Shown here piece by piece: positions 25,503 to 35,065 of a stretch of 64,000 nucleotides of DNA (position 1 is the first letter of the stretch; every line of letters begins with the position of its first letter). The notes beneath the pieces were generated by a model, which made no database searches, was not told where the DNA came from, and was given only the letters and a program-made list of their open reading frames with translations. A program made the translations under genes and the position numbers. The stretch comes from Pseudomonas extremorientalis. GTDB taxonomy: Bacteria > Pseudomonadota > Gammaproteobacteria > Pseudomonadales > Pseudomonadaceae. The stretch lies in assembly GCF_001870465.1 (NCBI RefSeq), contig NZ_MDGK01000031.1:62001-126000 (forward strand), read 5' to 3'.

Positions 25503-26936
25503 TCAGTGCAAGGCGGCCTCTGCGGCCTGGATCGCCGCGAATTCCTCTTCGGGCGTGCCCGCTACCAAGTGATGCCGGCTGTAGAAAGCAAAGTAAGCAA
25601 TTAATACTCCATAGATGATCGCGGCGCCAATCACCACCCGTGGATCCACCAGAAAGCCCGCTACCACGGCCACGCAGGCCAGCACGAGGGCAACGCCGGA
25701 GGTGAAGACGCCGCCCGGCGTGCGGTACGGACGGTCCATTTTGGGGCGACGGATGCGCAGGGTGATGTGCGCGGCCATCATCAGCACGTAGGAAATGGTC
25801 GCGCCAAACACCGCCACCAGGATCAGCAGGTCACCCTGGCCGGTCAGCGACAGGCCAAAGCCGATGATGCCGGGGATCACCAACGCCAGCACGGGCGCCT
25901 TGCTTTTGTTGGTCTCGGACAGTTTGCGTGGCAGGTAGCCAGCACGCGACAGCGCGAAGATTTGTCGCGAATAGGCGTAGATGATCGAGAAAAAGCTGGC
26001 GATCAGGCCCGCCAGGCCTACCAGATTGACGAAGCTGCCCATCCAGGTCGAGCCGCCATAGGACAAGGCCAGCGCCTCCACCAGCGGGTTGCCGGACTTG
26101 ATCAACGCGAACGTGCCGGCGCCGCCCGGTGCTATTACCAGGATCAGCAGGGCAAAGCTGGTCAGCACCACAATGGCGCCGATCAGGCCGCGCGGCAGGT
26201 CGCGCTTGGGGTTCTTGGTTTCTTCGGCGGCCAGCGGCACGCCCTCGACGGCCAGGAAAAACCAGATGGCATAGGGGATTGCCGCCCACACACCCACATA
26301 GCCGAACGGCAGGAAGGTGCTGGCACCCTTGGCCTCGGTCACCGGGATGTCCAGCAGGTTGGCAACACTGAAGTGCGGCACCATCGACACGAGGAACACG
26401 CCCAGGGCAATCGCAGCCACGGCGGTAATCACGAACATCAGCTTCAAGGCTTCGCCGACACCCAAGATGTGGATGCCGATAAAAATGATGTAGAACGCCA
26501 GGTAAATCATCCAGCCGCCAATGCCGAACAGCGACTCGCAATACGCGCCGATAAACACCGCGATGGCGGCGGGGGCGATGGCGTATTCGATCAGGATGGC
26601 GGTGCCGGTGAGGAACCCACCCCACGGCCCGAATGCGCTGCGGGCAAAGCCGTAGCCACCACCTGCAGTGGGGATCATGGACGACAGCTCGGCCAGGGAA
26701 AAACACATGCACAGGTACATGGTGGCCATCAGCAATGTGGCCAGGAACATCCCGCCCCAGCCACCTTGGGCCAGGCCGAAGTTCCAGCCGGCGTAGTCGC
26801 CGGAGATCACGTAGGCGACGCCAAGGCCGACCAGCAGTACCCAGCCGGCGGCGCCTTTTTTCAGTTCGCGTTGTTGGAAGTATTGGGAGTCGACTTTTTC
26901 GAAGTCGACAGAAGATCCAGTCGGTTCGCTAGGCAT
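25503..26936 (-). CDS. eat: Ethanolamine permease (APC family)
   Basis: 477 aa, 12 predicted membrane segments, with the APC-superfamily entry GWVLLVGLGVAYVISGDYAGWNFGLAQGG and FLAVEGVPLAAEETKNPKRDLPRG. Cytoplasmic N-terminus of about 35 residues. Imports ethanolamine in proteobacteria lacking EutH. It sits 52 bp upstream of eutB in the same unit. A REP hairpin lies between it and exaC, so part of the transcript could be processed there. Confidence 0.93.
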   Translation of the reverse strand: MPSEPTGSSVDFEKVDSQYFQQRELKKGAAGWVLLVGLGVAYVISGDYAGWNFGLAQGGWGGMFLATLLMATMYLCMCFSLAELSSMIPTAGGGYGFARSAFGPWGGFLTGTAILIEYAIAPAAIAVFIGAYCESLFGIGGWMIYLAFYIIFIGIHILGVGEALKLMFVITAVAAIALGVFLVSMVPHFSVANLLDIPVTEAKGASTFLPFGYVGVWAAIPYAIWFFLAVEGVPLAAEETKNPKRDLPRGLIGAIVVLTSFALLILVIAPGGAGTFALIKSGNPLVEALALSYGGSTWMGSFVNLVGLAGLIASFFSIIYAYSRQIFALSRAGYLPRKLSETNKSKAPVLALVIPGIIGFGLSLTGQGDLLILVAVFGATISYVLMMAAHITLRIRRPKMDRPYRTPGGVFTSGVALVLACVAVVAGFLVDPRVVIGAAIIYGVLIAYFAFYSRHHLVAGTPEEEFAAIQAAEAALH

Positions 26937-26992
26937 GGGAAAGTACCTTTCATTCTTATTGTTTTTAATTTGGCGTCTTTGTGTCGAACGCA

Positions 26993-27025
26993 AAATGTGG
27001 GAGGGGATAAGCCCCTCCCACATTT
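26993..27025. repeat. REP palindrome inside the eut operon
   Basis: AAATGTGGGAGGGG-ATAAG-CCCCTCCCACATTT, a single compact REP with extended AT flanks, between exaC and eat. A further GTGCGAGGGGG half-site follows at 27041-27051. In this position it can lower or separate downstream expression. Confidence 0.88.
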
Positions 27026-27054
27026 GATTGCATTTCAAATGTGCGAGGGGGTAA

Positions 27055-28575
27055 TTAGAAGAAGCCCAGCGGATTAATGTCGTAACTCACCAGCAAGTTC
27101 TTGGTCTGCTGGTAGTGATCCAACATCATCTTGTGGGTTTCACGGCCAACGCCGGACTTCTTGTAACCACCGAACGCGGCATGGGCCGGGTACAGGTGGT
27201 AGCAGTTGGTCCACACGCGGCCCGCCTTGATCGCGCGGCCCATGCGGTAGGCGCGGTTGATGTCGCGGGTCCATACGCCGGCGCCCAGGCCGAACTCGGT
27301 ATCATTGGCAATCGCCAGGGCTTCGGCTTCGTCCTTGAAGGTGGTGATGCTCACCACCGGGCCGAAGATTTCTTCCTGGAACACGCGCATTCTGTTGGTG
27401 CCTTTGAGCAGGGTCGGTTGGATGTAATAGCCGCCAGCCATGTCTCCGGTAAGCTTCTCGACTTTGCCGCCGGTCAGCAGTTGCGCGCCTTCGCCCTTGG
27501 CGATTTCCAGGTAGGACAGGATCTTGTCGAACTGCTGCTCGGACGCCTGGGCGCCGACCATCGTGTCGGTATCCAGCGGGTCGCCGCGTTTGATCGACTC
27601 GATCTTCTTCATCACCACTTTCATGAAGTCGTCGTAGATCGATTCTTCCACCAGTGCACGGGAAGGGCAGGTGCACACTTCGCCCTGGTTGAAGAACGCC
27701 AGCACCAGGCCTTCGGCGGCCTTTTCGATGAACGAAGGTTCGGCTTTCATGATGTCAGCGAAGAAGATGTTCGGCGACTTGCCGCCCAGCTCAACGGTCG
27801 ACGGAATAATGTTCTCGGCCGCCGCATGCATGATGTGCGAACCCACCGGGGTGGAGCCGGTGAAGGCAATCTTGGCGATGCGCTTGCTGGTGGCCAGGGC
27901 TTCGCCGGCTTCCTTGCCGAAACCGTGCACCACGTTCAGCACGCCCGGTGGCAGCAGGTCGCCGATCACTTCCAGCAGCACGTTGATGCCCAGCGGGGTT
28001 TGCTCGGCGGGCTTGAGCACCACGCAGTTACCGGCGGCCAGCGCCGGGGCGAGTTTCCACGCGGCCATCAGCAGCGGGAAGTTCCACGGGATGATCTGGC
28101 CAACCACGCCCAGCGGTTCGTGGAAGTGGTAGGAGGCGGTGTGTTCGTTGATCTCGGCGCTGGTGCCTTCCTGGGCGCGAATGCAGCCGGCGAAGTAGCG
28201 GAAGTGGTCGGCCGCCAGCGGGATGTCGGCGTTGAGGGTTTCACGCACGGCCTTGCCGTTGTCCCAGGTTTCGGTGATGGCCAGCAGTTCGAGGTTCTGT
28301 TCGATGCGGTCGGCGATCTTCAGCAGCACCAGCGAACGGTCCTGGGCCGAGGTCTTGCCCCAGGCGTCGGCGGCGGCGTGGGCGGCGTCCAGGGCTTTGT
28401 CGATGTCTTTGGCGGTGGAGCGCGGGAATTCGGCAATTGCCTTGCCGTTGACCGGCGAAGTGTTGGTGAAATATTTGCCATCGACCGGCTCAACGAATTC
28501 GCCACCGATGTAGTTGCCGTACTTGGCCTTGAACGAAACGATGGCGCCTTCAGTACCGGGGTGTGCGTAACGCAT
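27055..28575 (-). CDS. exaC: NAD+-dependent acetaldehyde dehydrogenase (ExaC-type)
   Basis: 506 aa. Oxidises acetaldehyde from ethanolamine or ethanol to acetate. ALDH features: [55 protein letters not shown] (catalytic Glu region) and [14 protein letters not shown] with the catalytic Cys. First gene of the unit exaC-eat-eutB-eutC, preceded by a sigma-54 -24/-12 promoter and two activator dyads. Start at [10 protein letters not shown]. Confidence 0.93.
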   Translation of the reverse strand: MRYAHPGTEGAIVSFKAKYGNYIGGEFVEPVDGKYFTNTSPVNGKAIAEFPRSTAKDIDKALDAAHAAADAWGKTSAQDRSLVLLKIADRIEQNLELLAITETWDNGKAVRETLNADIPLAADHFRYFAGCIRAQEGTSAEINEHTASYHFHEPLGVVGQIIPWNFPLLMAAWKLAPALAAGNCVVLKPAEQTPLGINVLLEVIGDLLPPGVLNVVHGFGKEAGEALATSKRIAKIAFTGSTPVGSHIMHAAAENIIPSTVELGGKSPNIFFADIMKAEPSFIEKAAEGLVLAFFNQGEVCTCPSRALVEESIYDDFMKVVMKKIESIKRGDPLDTDTMVGAQASEQQFDKILSYLEIAKGEGAQLLTGGKVEKLTGDMAGGYYIQPTLLKGTNRMRVFQEEIFGPVVSITTFKDEAEALAIANDTEFGLGAGVWTRDINRAYRMGRAIKAGRVWTNCYHLYPAHAAFGGYKKSGVGRETHKMMLDHYQQTKNLLVSYDINPLGFF

Positions 28576-28640
28576 GGTGGGTATCTCCTGGCTTTTATGT
28601 TTATTGGGAGCGCAGCGCAACGAGCGCTTGATAAGCGTAG

Positions 28641-28656
28641 AGCAAAGGTTGGGCCA
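28641..28656 (-). promoter_or_regulatory. Sigma-54 (-24/-12) promoter of exaC-eat-eutBC
   Basis: Minus strand TGGCCCAACCTTTGCT: GG and GC separated by exactly 10 nt, matching the TGGCAC-N5-TTGC class. About 65 bp upstream of the exaC start, and facing it. The divergent gene encodes a sigma-54 activator, which makes the call mutually supporting. Confidence 0.82.
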
Positions 28657-28709
28657 CCGCTGTGTGAGCCAGCTAAATCAAGGGGTTGGGCATTGTTGCA
28701 AGGCGTTGC

Positions 28710-28727
28710 TGTGGCAGGGTTGATACA
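28710..28727. promoter_or_regulatory. Upstream activator dyad 1 (TGT-N12-ACA)
   Basis: TGTGGCAGGGTTGATACA, 18 bp. Same TGT-N12-ACA frame as the second dyad, starting exactly 33 bp (about three helical turns) from it, and 54 bp behind the -24 element. A candidate binding site for the divergent activator. Confidence 0.55.
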
Positions 28728-28742
28728 GCCTGTGTGACAGTT

Positions 28743-28760
28743 TGTGCCGTAAACGGTACA
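28743..28760. promoter_or_regulatory. Upstream activator dyad 2 (TGT-N12-ACA)
   Basis: TGTGCCGTAAACGGTACA: 8-bp arms around AA with a single mismatch. The better of the two dyads. It lies about 88 bp before the activator ATG, so binding could also repress the activator gene itself. Confidence 0.62.
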
Positions 28761-28847
28761 GCCCGTGACCGGCGGGTCGGCACGGGATTGCATTGCCTGG
28801 ATGGCTGGGGGATGCTGGGGGTTCTCACGCAGGGAGAATAATAAGAA

Positions 28848-30764
28848 ATGCACAACGATCATTTCAGTCGCCATGCCCAGCAAGTGCTCACCGTGGCCCA
28901 TGGTCGCGACCCGTCCAGCGATCCCTCCATCGCCCGCTCCTGGCTGCGCTGCCTGGAGGACTATCACCTCGACCCTGCGCAAACCATTGCCCCCACCGTG
29001 CTTGAACATGGCCGCCTGCTGGAAAGCCGCGAGCGCCTGCAACAAGTGCTGCATATCGCCGGCAGTGAGATGAACAGCCTGCACCAGCAGCTCTCGGGCG
29101 CCGGCCATGCGGTGTTGCTGACCGATGCGCGAGGCGTGATCCTCAACTGTGTCACTGCGCCATCCGAACGCAAGATCTTCGAGCGCGCCGGGCTGTGGCT
29201 CGGTGCCGATTGGAGCGAAGCGTGCGAAGGCACCAATGGCATCGGCACCTGCCTGGTGGAGCGCCAATCCCTGACCATTCACCGTGATGAGCATTTTCGT
29301 GGCCGGCACACCGGGCTGACCTGTTCGGCCAGCCCGGTGTTTGATCCCCATGGCGATCTGCTGGCGGTGCTGGATGTGTCCTCGGCGCGCGAAGCGGTGT
29401 CGCGCCAGAGCCAGTTCCACACCATGGCGCTGGTCAACCTGTCGGCGAAGATGATCGAGAGTTGCTATTTCCTGCGCCACTTTGAAAATCACTGGTTGCT
29501 GCGCTTTCACCTGCAGGCTGAGTCGGTGGGGTTGTTCAGTGAAGGATTGCTGGCGTTCGATGGCGATGGGCGCATCTGCGCGGTGAACCAAAGTGCGCTG
29601 AACCTGTTGGGGCAGTTGCGTGGCGGCCTGCTGGGCCAGCCGGTGGAGGCATTTTTCGAATGCACCCTCGATCAGTTGCTCGGCCGCGCCAGCGCCAATG
29701 CCACCGCCAGTTGGCCGTTGCGTACCCGCGATGGCCGGCATTTGTTCGCGGCGCTGCGCGGTCAGGTGCGCAGTATTCCCACACCCGTTGCCAAACCTGC
29801 GGTGGTGGAACGGCCGCGCCTGCCCGGCATCTGCCTGGGCGATCCGGTCCTGCAACAGGACTTCAGCAAGGCGTTGCGGGTTTTCGAGCGCGATGTGCCG
29901 TTGCTGATCAATGGCGAAACCGGTTCCGGCAAAGAGGCCTTTGCCAAGGCCGTGCATCAGGCCAGCCAGCGGGCCGACAAGGCATTTGTGGCACTCAACT
30001 GTGCCGCCATCCCGGAAAGCCTGATCGAAAGTGAATTGTTCGGCTATCGGGGAGGCAGCTTTACCGGTGCGCGCAAAGAAGGCATGCAAGGCAAGTTGCA
30101 GCAAGCCGATGGCGGCACCCTGTTTCTCGACGAAATCGGCGATATGCCCCTGGCGCTGCAAACCCGTCTGCTAAGAGTGCTGGAGGACCGGCTGGTGGTG
30201 CCGCTCGGCGGTGAGCCCCAGGCGGTAAACGTACGAATTATCAGCGCCACCCATCGGAATTTGTTGGCGCGTGTGCAGGACGGCACCTTTCGCGAAGACT
30301 TGTACTACCGGCTCAATGGTCTGGAAATTTCCCTGCCGGCACTGCGTGATCGCGCGGACAAATCCCAGTTGCTGGATTTTCTGCTGGGCCAGGAGGCGGG
30401 TGAGCAACCGGTCGCGCTGGATCCTGCTGCACGCCGAGTGTTGTTGGCGTTCGCCTGGCCGGGCAATGTGCGACAACTGCGCATGGTGCTGCGCACGTTG
30501 ATTGCGTTATGTGCGGACGGCCTCGTTCGGCTTGAAGACGTGCCCGCCCGTGTCCGTGATTCGCAGACCGCACAGGTAAACGACACCCTGCCATCGGCTG
30601 ATTCATCGCTTGATGTTGCCGAACGTGGCGCGTTGCTGGCCGCCTTGGCGCAGCAACACTGGCACATGAGCCAGACCGCAGTTTTATTGGGCATCAGTCG
30701 AAATACGTTATATAGAAAGTTGCGCAAGTACGGAATCGCTCGTCAATTGCGCCAGGAGTGTTAG
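28848..30764 (+). CDS. Sigma-54-dependent activator of ethanolamine genes (AcoR-like)
   Basis: 638 aa. N-terminal region with SIARSWLRCLEDYHLDP and a GAF-like sensor (GAGHAVLLTDARGVILNC...CEGTNGIGTCLVERQSLTIH), as in AcoR-type activators. Central AAA+ domain from about residue 325: Walker A GETGSGKEAFAKAV, sigma-54 contact loop GSFTGA (one change from GAFTGA), Walker B GGTLFLDEIGDM. C-terminal Fis-type helix-turn-helix (MSQTAVLLGISRNTLYRKLRKYGI). Divergent from exaC with the sigma-54 promoter and dyads between them. The inducer is presumably ethanolamine or acetaldehyde. Confidence 0.9.
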   Translation: MHNDHFSRHAQQVLTVAHGRDPSSDPSIARSWLRCLEDYHLDPAQTIAPTVLEHGRLLESRERLQQVLHIAGSEMNSLHQQLSGAGHAVLLTDARGVILNCVTAPSERKIFERAGLWLGADWSEACEGTNGIGTCLVERQSLTIHRDEHFRGRHTGLTCSASPVFDPHGDLLAVLDVSSAREAVSRQSQFHTMALVNLSAKMIESCYFLRHFENHWLLRFHLQAESVGLFSEGLLAFDGDGRICAVNQSALNLLGQLRGGLLGQPVEAFFECTLDQLLGRASANATASWPLRTRDGRHLFAALRGQVRSIPTPVAKPAVVERPRLPGICLGDPVLQQDFSKALRVFERDVPLLINGETGSGKEAFAKAVHQASQRADKAFVALNCAAIPESLIESELFGYRGGSFTGARKEGMQGKLQQADGGTLFLDEIGDMPLALQTRLLRVLEDRLVVPLGGEPQAVNVRIISATHRNLLARVQDGTFREDLYYRLNGLEISLPALRDRADKSQLLDFLLGQEAGEQPVALDPAARRVLLAFAWPGNVRQLRMVLRTLIALCADGLVRLEDVPARVRDSQTAQVNDTLPSADSSLDVAERGALLAALAQQHWHMSQTAVLLGISRNTLYRKLRKYGIARQLRQEC

Positions 30765-30955
30765 TTGCCGGTTGCTTATTAACTGCGGTGTGTAAGTCAC
30801 GGTTATTACTCACCGTCCGAGGGATCGGCTTTGTTTGCGCGGCATTGGTTTTCTGGAACTGGTGGCTGGTTTTTCAAGACGCAGAGGATAAGGCCAATGT
30901 GCAATTTGGCCTTGCCTGTCTCAACAACTATCCGTTTCAGAAGCTATTAGGGTGA
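30758..30955 (+). CDS. Doubtful small membrane ORF
   Basis: 65 codons starting at a GTG that overlaps the activator's last codons and ending in a TGA overlapping the next gene's upstream GTG. Two hydrophobic stretches (residues 1-12 and 18-40, rich in W, F and V). The AGGAG runs into the GTG itself, leaving no spacing, which argues against translation from there. May be only the untranslated leader of the next gene. Confidence 0.22.
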   Translation: MLVAGCLLTAVCKSRLLLTVRGIGFVCAALVFWNWWLVFQDAEDKANVQFGLACLNNYPFQKLLG

Positions 30956-30960
30956 AGGTT

Positions 30961-31992
30961 ATGCGCATAACAGGTCAGACTCCGTCAATACCTATGCAAA
31001 CTGAACAACCGTCCACTGAGTTATCAAAAGAGCCCACTGCACCGACCATTAATTATCCCAGTGATGAAGCCCAAAACGGGCAAGAGGTACACAGCCGTCG
31101 CAAGAGGGACTTGTTTTTCAACCCGTTCAGGCGGCGTCCGCCATCACCACCGACACGGGGATCCAGCGTTGGAGGCTCACCGCCACGCCTCAATCCCCCG
31201 CCTGCAAGCCCAGCGCCGCCGACGGGGTCTGTGGGAAGTGCCTTCAGGAGTATTTTGCCAAAGATCACTGGCCAGCCGGTGGCCAATGTGATTCCGTCCC
31301 AGAGCCATGCTGCTCCCAAGACCTTGGCCGAGGTGACGCAAAACCTGATCGTCGCGGACCGATTGCACAAGGCGGGTGTGTTTTCCACTTCCCCCCAACT
31401 CGGCACGGTGGCCCGTGATGCCTTTGTAAATGCGGGGATCAATGGGTTTGTCAGTGCGCCACTCAGTATTGCAACCTACGCAGGGTCCGCTTGGACAGGA
31501 GAGGCGATCAAAGGCCAGTACACCTCGCAGACCCCGATTCTGCCACCGGTGCACCAACCGGCCCCCAGCACTCAGGGAGCAACGTACGCGGGCAATGTTT
31601 CGACGCAGAATGCCAATGTGGACACGCGACTGGCCCTGGCCGAACTGCGTATCGAGGTCGTGGCGAATAACATCATGGCAATACGGGAGGGGACGGATGC
31701 GAAGGCCCTCAAATTGGTTGAACGTGATTCACAGTCTCCGAGTGAGCGACTGGCCGCGCTTGAGGCCTTGTACGACGTCGCCGAAAATCAACTCAAGATG
31801 ATCGGTGAGGAAAACGACATGATCTTGCGACCTTACAAAGGCGCTTCCGGCGCAACGGCTGGTACCGACGGCAGCCGGCTGGACAGCCTGGATAAGCGTT
31901 TTGAGGCGGTGAACAAGTTCATCGGCAAACTCATCGTGCTCAAGGCCACCGACCTACCCGCTGAACCAATGGCTGATACGCCGACTGTCTGA
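30961..31992 (+). CDS. Proline-rich protein of unknown function, effector-like N-terminus
   Basis: 343 aa from MRITGQTPSIPMQT (a GTG three codons upstream is possible). The first 12 residues have Ile at position 3 and no acidic residue, followed by Ser/Thr/Pro-rich sequence, a pattern typical of type III secreted effectors. A basic block HSRRKRDLFFNPFRRRPPSPP (about 46-66) and a Pro-rich linker follow. The C-terminal two-thirds is helical (LALAELRIEVVANNIMAIREG; SERLAALEALYDVAENQ) and coiled-coil-like. No hrp box or chaperone gene seen. It interrupts the usual activator-mpl neighbourhood, so it looks acquired. Function unknown. Confidence 0.7.
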   Translation: MRITGQTPSIPMQTEQPSTELSKEPTAPTINYPSDEAQNGQEVHSRRKRDLFFNPFRRRPPSPPTRGSSVGGSPPRLNPPPASPAPPTGSVGSAFRSILPKITGQPVANVIPSQSHAAPKTLAEVTQNLIVADRLHKAGVFSTSPQLGTVARDAFVNAGINGFVSAPLSIATYAGSAWTGEAIKGQYTSQTPILPPVHQPAPSTQGATYAGNVSTQNANVDTRLALAELRIEVVANNIMAIREGTDAKALKLVERDSQSPSERLAALEALYDVAENQLKMIGEENDMILRPYKGASGATAGTDGSRLDSLDKRFEAVNKFIGKLIVLKATDLPAEPMADTPTV

Positions 31993-32089
31993 GTTCCTGG
32001 GCGGCCTTCCGGGGCCGCCACCTGACAGCTAAAGAGTGCGATTTTCGCCCCCCTGCGCTAACCTGCCTCGATGTTTTACGAGGTCGACT

Positions 32090-33439
32090 ATGCACATTCA
32101 TATTCTCGGTATTTGCGGCACATTCATGGGCTCGATGGCCGTTCTGGCCAAAGAACTGGGCCACCATGTCACCGGCTCCGACGCCAACGTCTACCCGCCC
32201 ATGAGCACGCAACTCGAGGCCCAGGGCATCGAGCTGACCCAAGGCTACGACCCGGCGCAATTCGACCCGGTCCCTGACCTGGTGGTTATCGGCAATGCCA
32301 TGTCTCGTGGCAACCCGGCGGTCGAATACGTCCTCAATAAAGGTTTGCCTTATATGTCCGGCCCGCAGTGGCTGGCGGATCATGTGCTGCAAGGTCGTTG
32401 GGTCTTGGCGGTCGCCGGCACCCACGGCAAGACCACCACCAGCAGCATGCTGGCCTGGGTACTGGAGCACGCGGGCATGAGCCCGGGCTTTTTGATCGGC
32501 GGTGTGCCGCAGAACTTTTCGGTGTCGGCGCGCCTGGGCGACACGCCGTTCTTCGTGATCGAGGCGGATGAATACGACAGCGCCTTCTTCGACAAGCGCT
32601 CCAAGTTCGTTCACTACCGCCCGCGCACGGCAATCCTGAACAACCTGGAATTCGATCACGCTGACATCTTCACCGACCTGGCGGCCATCGAGCGCCAGTT
32701 CCACCACTTGGTGCGGACCATTCCGAGCGAAGGCCTGGTGATCCACCCGACCACCGAGCCTGCCTTGCAGCGCGTGATCGAGATGGGCTGCTGGACCCCG
32801 GTACAAACCACCGGCGCGGGCGGGCAGTGGCAGGTCAAGTTGCTCAGCGAAGACGGTTCCCGCTTTGAAGTGCTGTTCGAGGGCGAGGCCCAAGGCATCG
32901 TCGAGTGGGACATGACCGGCCAGCATAACGTCGCCAACGCTTTGGTGACCCTGGCGGCTGCGCGGCATGTAGGCGTAGTGCCGTCCATGGGCATCGCCGC
33001 GCTGAGTGCATTCAAGAGCGTGAAACGGCGTATGGAAAAGGTCGCCGACGTGAATGGGGTTACCATCTACGACGACTTTGCCCACCACCCGACGGCGATT
33101 GCCACCACCCTGGATGGCCTGCGCAAGCGCGTTGGCGATGCGCCGATCATTGCGATTGTCGAGCCGCGCTCCAACTCCATGAAGCTTGGCGCGCACCGCG
33201 ACGGCCTGCCGGAAAGCGTCAACGATGCCGACCAGGTGGTCTGGTACGCACCGGCCAATCTCGGCTGGGACCTGCCGGCGATTGCCGCCCTGTGCACGGT
33301 GCCGTCCAGCGTCTGCGACTCCATCGAAGGCATCATCGAACACGTCAAGCACCAGGCCAAGCCCGGCACTCACGTAGTGGTCATGAGCAACGGCGGCTTT
33401 GGCGGCCTGCATGGCAAGTTGGCCGAGGCGCTGAAATGA
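32090..33439 (+). CDS. mpl: Murein peptide ligase Mpl
   Basis: 449 aa. Recycles murein by ligating the tripeptide L-Ala-gamma-D-Glu-meso-DAP to UDP-MurNAc. Mur-ligase features: [25 protein letters not shown] loop [45 protein letters not shown] and [12 protein letters not shown]. The start at [10 protein letters not shown] matches the family; the longer frame upstream is not conserved. Overlaps ubiX by ATGA. Confidence 0.96.
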   Translation: MHIHILGICGTFMGSMAVLAKELGHHVTGSDANVYPPMSTQLEAQGIELTQGYDPAQFDPVPDLVVIGNAMSRGNPAVEYVLNKGLPYMSGPQWLADHVLQGRWVLAVAGTHGKTTTSSMLAWVLEHAGMSPGFLIGGVPQNFSVSARLGDTPFFVIEADEYDSAFFDKRSKFVHYRPRTAILNNLEFDHADIFTDLAAIERQFHHLVRTIPSEGLVIHPTTEPALQRVIEMGCWTPVQTTGAGGQWQVKLLSEDGSRFEVLFEGEAQGIVEWDMTGQHNVANALVTLAAARHVGVVPSMGIAALSAFKSVKRRMEKVADVNGVTIYDDFAHHPTAIATTLDGLRKRVGDAPIIAIVEPRSNSMKLGAHRDGLPESVNDADQVVWYAPANLGWDLPAIAALCTVPSSVCDSIEGIIEHVKHQAKPGTHVVVMSNGGFGGLHGKLAEALK

Positions 33440-34065
33440 GCGGCCCGGAGCGCGTCACCCTGGCGATGACCGGTGCATCCGGCGCACCCTATGGTTTGCG
33501 TCTGCTCGATTGCCTGGTGCGTGAAGACCGCGAAGTGCATTTCCTGATCTCCAAGGCCGCGCAGCTGGTGATGGCCACCGAGACCGACGTGGCGCTGCCG
33601 CCCAAGGTGCAGACCATGCAGGCCTTCCTCACCGAATACACCGGTGCGGCGGCGGGGCAGATCAAGGTCTACGGCAAAGAGGACTGGATGTCGCCGGTGG
33701 CGTCCGGCTCGGGAGCGCCGGCGGCGATGGTGGTGGTGCCGTGTTCCACGGGCACCTTGTCGGCGATTGCCACGGGGGCCTGCAACAACCTGATCGAGCG
33801 GGCGGCGGACGTCACGCTGAAGGAGCGCCGCCAGTTGATCCTGGTGCCGCGAGAAGCGCCGTATTCGAGCATTCACCTGGAGCACATGCTCAAGTTGTCG
33901 AACATGGGCGTGACCATTCTGCCGGCCTCGCCGGGTTTCTATCACCAGCCGCAGACCATCGATGACCTGGTGGACTTTGTGGTGGCGCGCATTCTCAACC
34001 TGCTGAACATTCCCCAGGACATGCTGCCACGTTGGGGCGAGCACCATTTGAGCAGCGATGAATAA
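33436..34065 (+). CDS. ubiX: Flavin prenyltransferase UbiX
   Basis: 209 aa. Makes prenylated FMN for the UbiD decarboxylase in ubiquinone synthesis. [18 protein letters not shown] (FMN-binding loop), [45 protein letters not shown] and the C-terminal [28 protein letters not shown] are diagnostic. Translationally coupled to mpl. Overlaps the next gene by 8 bp. Confidence 0.96.
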   Translation: MSGPERVTLAMTGASGAPYGLRLLDCLVREDREVHFLISKAAQLVMATETDVALPPKVQTMQAFLTEYTGAAAGQIKVYGKEDWMSPVASGSGAPAAMVVVPCSTGTLSAIATGACNNLIERAADVTLKERRQLILVPREAPYSSIHLEHMLKLSNMGVTILPASPGFYHQPQTIDDLVDFVVARILNLLNIPQDMLPRWGEHHLSSDE

Positions 34066-34342
34066 GGCGCTGCTGGTCCTGCTGGCGCTGCAACTGACGG
34101 GCTGCGCCACCGCGCGTACGTTGGACGCGGCGCAACCGGGTGCGCCGGTGGTGTATGCCGGCACGCGCTTGGATTTGTATGCAATGAATGGTGGCTGCTG
34201 CGCCAAGGACAGGTTTGGTGCCGAGGCGCCGAGTTATCCTGGGGTGGATCTGCCGGCGAGTGCGTTGCTCGATACCTTGTTGTTGCCGCTGTCGGTTTTG
34301 ACGGTGTTGGGCGTTGGTTTCAACGCCACGGGCGGCCTGTAA
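34058..34342 (+). CDS. YceK/YidQ-family lipoprotein
   Basis: 94 aa. Lipobox LTGC with Cys at 16 after [12 protein letters not shown]. The mature region has the family pattern [14 protein letters not shown]...GCC...[22 protein letters not shown], a DUF1375-type small outer-membrane lipoprotein. Two adjacent cysteines (GGCCAKD) are conserved-looking. Overlaps ubiX by 8 bp. Role unknown. Confidence 0.82.
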   Translation: MNKALLVLLALQLTGCATARTLDAAQPGAPVVYAGTRLDLYAMNGGCCAKDRFGAEAPSYPGVDLPASALLDTLLLPLSVLTVLGVGFNATGGL

Positions 34343-34344
34343 CC

Positions 34345-34368
34345 CTGTGGCGAGCCCGCTCGCCACAG
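34345..34368. repeat. REP-like palindrome of a second class
   Basis: CTGTGGCGAGC-CC-GCTCGCCACAG, 11-bp perfect arms. Different core from the GTGGGAGGGGGC repeats. It lies between two convergent genes, where it could serve as a shared transcript end. Confidence 0.7.
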
Positions 34369-34394
34369 CAAGCCCTTCAGTGGGAAGGGACCGG

Positions 34395-35036
34395 TTATTT
34401 GCCGAGTTTGCGCAACTCGTCCGACTCCACTACCCGCACCCCATCCTGCTCTTCCAGCGCCAGGCGCCACATGGCGCGGGCCAGTTCGCACACTTCAATG
34501 CCGTGGTATTTGCCCGGAATCAACCGCGACAGCGGCCCGGCCAATTGCTCCGCCAGGCGCGGTTGCAAGCGTTCCCCCAGCAACAACGACGGCCGCACGA
34601 TGGTCAGCTGTGGCCAGTCCTGGGCCCTCAAGGCTTGTTCCATTTCCCCCTTGACGCGGTTGTAGAACACCGAGGATTTGGAGTCGGCGCCAATCGCGCT
34701 GATCACGATCAGGTGCCGCGCACCCATTTCCCGCGCACGCTTGGCGAAGGCCACGACCATATCCAGGTCAACCGCGCGAAAGGCGGCTTCGGAACCGGCT
34801 TGTTTGAGGGTGGTGCCCAGGCAGCAGAAGGCGATATCTACCCGGCCGCTCAGTTGTGGCAGGAGCACCGCCGGGTCGCCCACCGGGTTGTCCAAATGCG
34901 GGTGTTGGGCCAGCGGCTTGCGGCTGGGCGCAAGCACGCGGGTCACGGTGGGTTCGTTGAGCAGGCGGTCGAGCAGGTGTTCGCCGGTAAGGCCGGTGGC
35001 TCCGGCGAGCAAGATATGCTGAGGCGTCAGGTACAT
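34395..35036 (-). CDS. NAD(P)-binding Rossmann oxidoreductase
   Basis: 213 aa. Short-chain/atypical SDR fold: [19 protein letters not shown] (GxxGxxG), [52 protein letters not shown], and [15 protein letters not shown] with the YxxxK pair. Resembles the HTATIP2/YbjT-like group. Substrate unknown. Convergent with the YceK-like gene. Confidence 0.85.
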   Translation of the reverse strand: MYLTPQHILLAGATGLTGEHLLDRLLNEPTVTRVLAPSRKPLAQHPHLDNPVGDPAVLLPQLSGRVDIAFCCLGTTLKQAGSEAAFRAVDLDMVVAFAKRAREMGARHLIVISAIGADSKSSVFYNRVKGEMEQALRAQDWPQLTIVRPSLLLGERLQPRLAEQLAGPLSRLIPGKYHGIEVCELARAMWRLALEEQDGVRVVESDELRKLGK

Positions 35037-35065
35037 GGTGTTTCCCCCTTGTTACACGTTACAGC

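Noticed and set aside
30765..30960. hrp box upstream of the effector-like gene
   Set aside because: GGAACT occurs, but no CCAC follows at 15-16 bp spacing; no HrpL-type promoter.
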